Program-made: the position numbers and the translations under genes
The notes under the pieces: generated by a model
What the model was told of the DNA's origin: nothing
Database searches by the model: none
Seen by the model: the letters and a program-made list of their open reading frames with translations, nothing else
NCBI GenBank assembly: GCA_030704225.1
Contig: CP131915.1
Coordinates: forward strand, 3,658,001-3,722,000
DNA: 64,000 nucleotides
Direction: 5' to 3'
Source of the DNA: Kosakonia sp. H02
GTDB lineage: Bacteria; Pseudomonadota; Gammaproteobacteria; Enterobacterales; Enterobacteriaceae
Shown: positions 60,392-64,000 of the stretch, one piece after another
Numbering within the stretch: position 1 is the stretch's first letter
How the letters are laid out: each line of letters starts with the position of its first letter

Positions 60392-61509
60392 CAGTTAATC
60401 TCCAGGCGAGCATGCAGACAGCCAGCGGTTTTCATGGATTGCAGGATTGCCATCAAATCGTTTGGCGTCGCACCCAGGCTGTTTAACGCACGCACCACAT
60501 TGTTCAAATCGGTGCTGGTGTTAACACGTTGCAGGGAACCATTTTGTTCACGTACCGAAAGCTGGGTATTCTGCGTGACCACGGTTTGCCCGCCCGCCAG
60601 CGGCGCATTCGGCTGATTCACCTGCTCGGTTTGCGCTACTTCTACCGTCAGATCGCCCTGCGCAACCGCACAGGAATCAAGTGAAACGTGACGGTTCATG
60701 ACGACTGAGCCGGTACGCGAGTTAATGATGATGCGCGCATCGCCCGCATCCACGCGCAGCGGCAGATCCTGCACCGCTGCAAGGAAGCGCACGCGCGCTG
60801 CGCTGTCGGCAGGCGCACGCAAACTGACGGTACGCGCATCTTCTGCCACAGCGGCGCCTGCATAACGGCGGTTAATCGCATCGCTAATCTGCTGAGCCAC
60901 GGTGAAATCATCCTGGTTCAGGCTCAGCTTCAGCGTGCTCTGCCCGGCAAACTGGGAAGGCACTTCGCGCTCAACTGTGGCGCCGTCGCTAATGCGCGCG
61001 CCGTTCAACTGGTTGACCTGCACCCGGTTGCCGCCCGCCTGGGCGCCTGCGCCAGAGACCAACAGGTTCCCCTGCGCCAGGGCGTAAATCTGGCTGTCCG
61101 CGCCTTTCAGCGGCGTCATCAGCAGCGTGCCGCCGCGCAGGCTTTTGGCGTTACCCATCGAGGAAACGACCACGTCAATTTTCTCACCTGGGCGGGCAAA
61201 CGGCGGTAACTCCGCCGTGACCATTACCGCCGCGACGTTTTTAAGCTGCATGTTGACGCCCGCCGGTACGGTAATACCAAGCTGAGAGAGCATGTTATTC
61301 AGGCTCTGGGTGGTAAACGGCGTCTGCATGGTCTGGTCGCCGGTGCCGTCAAGGCCCACCACCAGGCCATATCCCATCAGGGAGTTGCCGCGAACGCCCT
61401 GAATGGTGGTTAAATCCCGGATCCGCTCTGCGCTGGCTGTCCCGGCAAAGAGCGCGGACAGGCAGCAGAACAGCGCCAGATAGCGGGTTAAAGAAGCAAT
61501 TTTCATCAT
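60391..61509 (-). CDS. flgI: flagellar P-ring protein FlgI
   Basis: 372 residues from ATG 61509 (ATG 61506 and TTG 61512 are alternatives; none has a clear ribosome site, so coupling to flgH is likely). Signal peptide of about 27 residues ending GTASA. Family motifs ERIRDLTTIQGVRGNSLMGYGLVVGLDGTGDQ and RPGEKIDVVVSSMGNAKSLRGGTLLMTPL. It forms the periplasmic bushing around the rod. Confidence 0.96.
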   Translation of the reverse strand: MMKIASLTRYLALFCCLSALFAGTASAERIRDLTTIQGVRGNSLMGYGLVVGLDGTGDQTMQTPFTTQSLNNMLSQLGITVPAGVNMQLKNVAAVMVTAELPPFARPGEKIDVVVSSMGNAKSLRGGTLLMTPLKGADSQIYALAQGNLLVSGAGAQAGGNRVQVNQLNGARISDGATVEREVPSQFAGQSTLKLSLNQDDFTVAQQISDAINRRYAGAAVAEDARTVSLRAPADSAARVRFLAAVQDLPLRVDAGDARIIINSRTGSVVMNRHVSLDSCAVAQGDLTVEVAQTEQVNQPNAPLAGGQTVVTQNTQLSVREQNGSLQRVNTSTDLNNVVRALNSLGATPNDLMAILQSMKTAGCLHARLEIN

Positions 61510-61516
61510 CAATCAA

Positions 61517-62230
61517 TCAAAAAGGAGAAAGGTTAAGGAACATGCGTTGCAACCAGCCCATTTGCTGCGCTTCATTGATATAGCCGTTGCCGACATATTC
61601 GATGCGCGCATCCGCAACCTGGGTGGAGATAACGGTATTGCTCGCACTGATGGTGCGCGGGTTCACGATGCCGGAGAACCGGATAAATTCCGTGCCCTGG
61701 TTAATGGCAATTTGTTTTTCACCCACGACCGCCAGGTTGCCGTTTTCCAGCACCTGTTTCACCGTCACGGTAATCGTGCCGCTAAAGGTATTCTTCGCTG
61801 CCGCGCCGCCTTTACCGGCGAAATCGTTGGTTCCGCTGATAGACGCATCGGCTTTGCCGCGCCCAACCAGACCGTCCAGGAAACCTGGAACCGCAGTCAC
61901 ACCAACATCGGTCGAGCCATCGCGGGACGCGCTTGCGGATGAACTCTTGCTGGCGCTGACGTTTTCTTGCAGCGCAATGGTCAGCGTATCGCCGACATTT
62001 CGCGGACGGCGGTCTTCAAACATCGGTTGATAACCATAATTCATCGCCTGCCCTGTCTGAAAAATCGCGCCGTTAACCGATGCGGCAGCGACCGGCGCAG
62101 GTGCGGCAGAGGTTTCCCCCCCTACCAGTGGTTTTTGTGGAATATAGGCGCAGCCGGTAACCACAGACATCAACATGAATGTCGTAGCCAAACGACGCAG
62201 CGTTCTTACAGAGCAAGGGAGATAAGTCAT
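61517..62230 (-). CDS. flgH: flagellar L-ring lipoprotein FlgH
   Basis: 237 residues from ATG 62230. The lipoprotein signal ends VVTG-Cys27. The family core GYQPMFEDRRPRNVGDTLTIALQENVSASKSSS and the C-terminus ARIEYVGNGYINEAQQMGWLQRMFLNLSPF are intact. It forms the outer-membrane ring. The ribosome site is weak; a GTG 12 codons upstream is open. Confidence 0.95.
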   Translation of the reverse strand: MTYLPCSVRTLRRLATTFMLMSVVTGCAYIPQKPLVGGETSAAPAPVAAASVNGAIFQTGQAMNYGYQPMFEDRRPRNVGDTLTIALQENVSASKSSSASASRDGSTDVGVTAVPGFLDGLVGRGKADASISGTNDFAGKGGAAAKNTFSGTITVTVKQVLENGNLAVVGEKQIAINQGTEFIRFSGIVNPRTISASNTVISTQVADARIEYVGNGYINEAQQMGWLQRMFLNLSPF

Positions 62231-62279
62231 TTCATTCACTACAGATAATGCAGACGCGAGCAGCACCCGCGGCCAGGGA

Positions 62280-63062
62280 TCAAAGTTGTGACAATCGTTG
62301 AAGCATCTGGTCAGATGCCGAAACCGCTTTACTGTTAATTTCGTAGGCGCGCTGAGTCTGGATCATATTAACCAGCTCTTCCGCCACGTTAACGTTGGAC
62401 GTTTCGACATAGCCCTGCTTCAGGGTGCCCGCGCCGTTCAAACCCGGCGTGGATTCATTCGGTGCACCCGACGACTGCGTTTCGCGATACAAGTTCTCGC
62501 CAATGCTTTCCAGACCGGATTCATTGATAAACGAGCTCAGGGTGAGCTGCCCTACCTGCTGCGGTGCGGTCTGACCCGGTACCGTGACGCTTACCGTACC
62601 GTCATTACCAATGGTCAGGCTCTGCGCATCCTGCGGAATAGTAATCGCCGGCTGAACCTGATAACCGCTGGAGGTCACCAACTGACCGTTCTGGTCAAAC
62701 TGGAAAGAACCATCGCGGGTATAAGCCGTTGTGCCGTCCGGCAACAGGACCTGGAAGAAACCGCCGCCTTCAATCGCCACATCCTTGCTGTTGTTGGTCT
62801 GCGTCAGGCTGCCCTGGCTGTGAATACGCTCGGTTGCCACCGGGCGAACACCGGTACCCAGCTGTAAACCAGAAGGGATGGTGGTCTGCTCGGAAGATTG
62901 CGCACCCGGCTGGCGTAAGGTCTGATAAAGCAGATCTTCAAACACGGCACGCTGGCGTTTAAAGCCGTTGGTGCTGACGTTCGCCAGGTTGTTGGAAATC
63001 ACATCCATATTGGTTTGCTGGGCTTCGAGGCCGGTTTTCGCAATCCACAGAGAACGGATCAT
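62280..63062 (-). CDS. flgG: flagellar distal rod protein FlgG
   Basis: 260 residues, identical length to E. coli FlgG. Starts MIRSLWIAKTGLEAQQTNMDVISNNLANVSTNGFKRQ and ends NVNVAEELVNMIQTQRAYEINSKAVSASDQMLQRLSQL. It makes the distal rod that passes through the P and L rings. Confidence 0.98.
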   Translation of the reverse strand: MIRSLWIAKTGLEAQQTNMDVISNNLANVSTNGFKRQRAVFEDLLYQTLRQPGAQSSEQTTIPSGLQLGTGVRPVATERIHSQGSLTQTNNSKDVAIEGGGFFQVLLPDGTTAYTRDGSFQFDQNGQLVTSSGYQVQPAITIPQDAQSLTIGNDGTVSVTVPGQTAPQQVGQLTLSSFINESGLESIGENLYRETQSSGAPNESTPGLNGAGTLKQGYVETSNVNVAEELVNMIQTQRAYEINSKAVSASDQMLQRLSQL

Positions 63063-63085
63063 GTTGTTTTTCTCCTTACCGAGGC

Positions 63086-63832
63086 TTAACTGGCGCTCAG
63101 TAACTGGTTGGCTTTCTGTTCGTTGTCATCAACAGTGGTGATGACTTTCATGTTCATGTCGAAACCGCGGGAGGTGGCGATCATCTCGACCATCGACTTC
63201 ACCGGGCTGACGTTGCTGCCTTCCAGCATGCCGGGCATCAGACGCAGATCCGCATCGGCGGGAAGCACGGCGGCGGCGGCCGGGTCAGCGACGTGAAACA
63301 GACCGTCGTCGCCATTTTTCAGCGTGCCGGCTGGCGCGTTGACCATCTTCAGACGGCCAATTTGCGCCAGTGCCGAAGGTTCATCCCCTGCGCCGAGCGC
63401 GGTAATGGTGCCGTCGGCGGCAATGGTCAATTCCGACTGCGGCGGTACCTGAACCGGGCCGCCATCGCCGAGCAGCGGCATACCGCGTACCCGCAACTGA
63501 CCTTCCGCATCCACTTCGATGTTGCCGTCTTTGGTGTAGCCTTCACTGCCATCGGGCAGTTGCACCGCCAGCCAACCGTTCTGCGGCATCGCCACATCAA
63601 GGTTGCGACCGGTAGCCAGCACCGCGCCCATGGTGTTGTCACTCCACGGCGTGGATTCCGTCACCATGGTGCGGGTTTCCACCGAGGGCCCGTGCACCGG
63701 GATCGCGCGATGAGCGGCGATCTGCGCACGAAAACCGGTGGTCGATGCGTTCGCCAGGTTGTTAGAAGTCACCGACTGGCGGTTAAGCGCTGCGTTAGCA
63801 GCGCCCATAGCGGTATAAATCGCGCGATCCAT
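63086..63832 (-). CDS. flgF: flagellar proximal rod protein FlgF
   Basis: 248 residues with MDRAIYTAMGAANAALNRQSVTSNNLANASTTGFRAQ at the start and SPVKSMVEMIATSRGFDMNMKVITTVDDNEQKANQLLSAS at the end. Proximal rod subunit. 23 bases before flgG and 6 bases after flgE. Confidence 0.97.
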   Translation of the reverse strand: MDRAIYTAMGAANAALNRQSVTSNNLANASTTGFRAQIAAHRAIPVHGPSVETRTMVTESTPWSDNTMGAVLATGRNLDVAMPQNGWLAVQLPDGSEGYTKDGNIEVDAEGQLRVRGMPLLGDGGPVQVPPQSELTIAADGTITALGAGDEPSALAQIGRLKMVNAPAGTLKNGDDGLFHVADPAAAAVLPADADLRLMPGMLEGSNVSPVKSMVEMIATSRGFDMNMKVITTVDDNEQKANQLLSAS

Positions 63833-63838
63833 AAGGCG

Positions 63839-64000
63839 TTAACCCAGGTTAACCAGCGTTTGCAGAAGCTCAGACTGGGTCTTGATGGTCTGAGAGTTGG
63901 ACTGGTAGTTACGCTGGTAAACAATCATGTTCACCATCTCTTTACTCAGATCCACGTTGGAGGCTTCCAGCATGTTGCCGCGCAGCGTCCCCAGGTTGCC
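63839..64000 (-). CDS. flgE: flagellar hook protein FlgE, C-terminal 53 residues (cut by right edge)
   Basis: The open frame enters from the right edge and ends at a TAA at 63841-63839. The residues GNLGTLRGNMLEASNVDLSKEMVNMIVYQRNYQSNSQTIKTQSELLQTLVNLG are the conserved C-terminal D0 helix of the hook protein. The N-terminal part, and presumably flgD-flgA, lie beyond the window. Confidence 0.93.
   Translation of the reverse strand, partial: GNLGTLRGNMLEASNVDLSKEMVNMIVYQRNYQSNSQTIKTQSELLQTLVNLG

Overview
The window looks like chromosomal DNA of an enterobacterium (Enterobacteriaceae, probably a Kosakonia/Enterobacter-like genus). The tmRNA carries the enterobacterial tag ANDENYALAA, the sugar-acid genes match E. 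coli dgo and yjh proteins nearly residue for residue at active sites, there is a DUF943 gene, and the flagellar and chemotaxis proteins are of the E. coli/Salmonella type. The genus is an inference; no species marker was compared.

Layout: (1) 1-956, N-terminus of a BapA-like giant adhesin that leaves the left edge. (2) 1518-1881, ssrA (tmRNA), whose 3' end is an integration site: a 35-bp perfect repeat at 1881 and 3951 brackets a 2-kb island remnant with a truncated P4-type integrase and a two-gene unit that may be a toxin/immunity pair. (3) 4052-10664, a sugar-acid operon read leftward: MFS transporter, GntR regulator, phosphodiesterase-superfamily enzyme, galactarolactone cycloisomerase-like enolase-superfamily enzyme, dgoK, dgoA. 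(4) 11265-16393, the pentonate operon yjhI-yjhH-yjhG-yjhF. (5) 16727-20677, a LeuC/LeuD paralogue pair, a haloacetate dehalogenase-like hydrolase and a DmlR-like LysR regulator, followed by a DUF943 membrane protein and a GMC oxidoreductase.

(6) 23954 to the right edge is a nearly complete flagellar and chemotaxis locus of at least 40 kb in one block: flhDC copy 1; a LuxR-type gene in the place rcsA holds in E. coli; fliR-fliF (leftward) divergent from fliE; cheRBYZ-flhBAE (rightward); fliDST and fliC (divergent); cheW-cheA-motB-motA-flhC(copy 2)-flhD(copy 2)-fliA (leftward); one chemoreceptor; flgL-flgE (leftward, flgE cut by the edge). In E. coli these genes sit in several separate clusters. 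The locus encodes the export gate, MS and C ring, rod, hook and filament parts, stator, chaperones, sigma-28 and a chemotaxis pathway. flgA-D, flgM and flgN are not in view and probably lie to the right.

The most notable observation is two diverged copies of the master regulator flhDC in one locus. One has its own long upstream region as usual. The other is embedded directly downstream of fliA in what looks like a fliA-flhDC-mot-che operon, where it could form a positive feedback loop. All identity figures quoted are ungapped counts made by eye.
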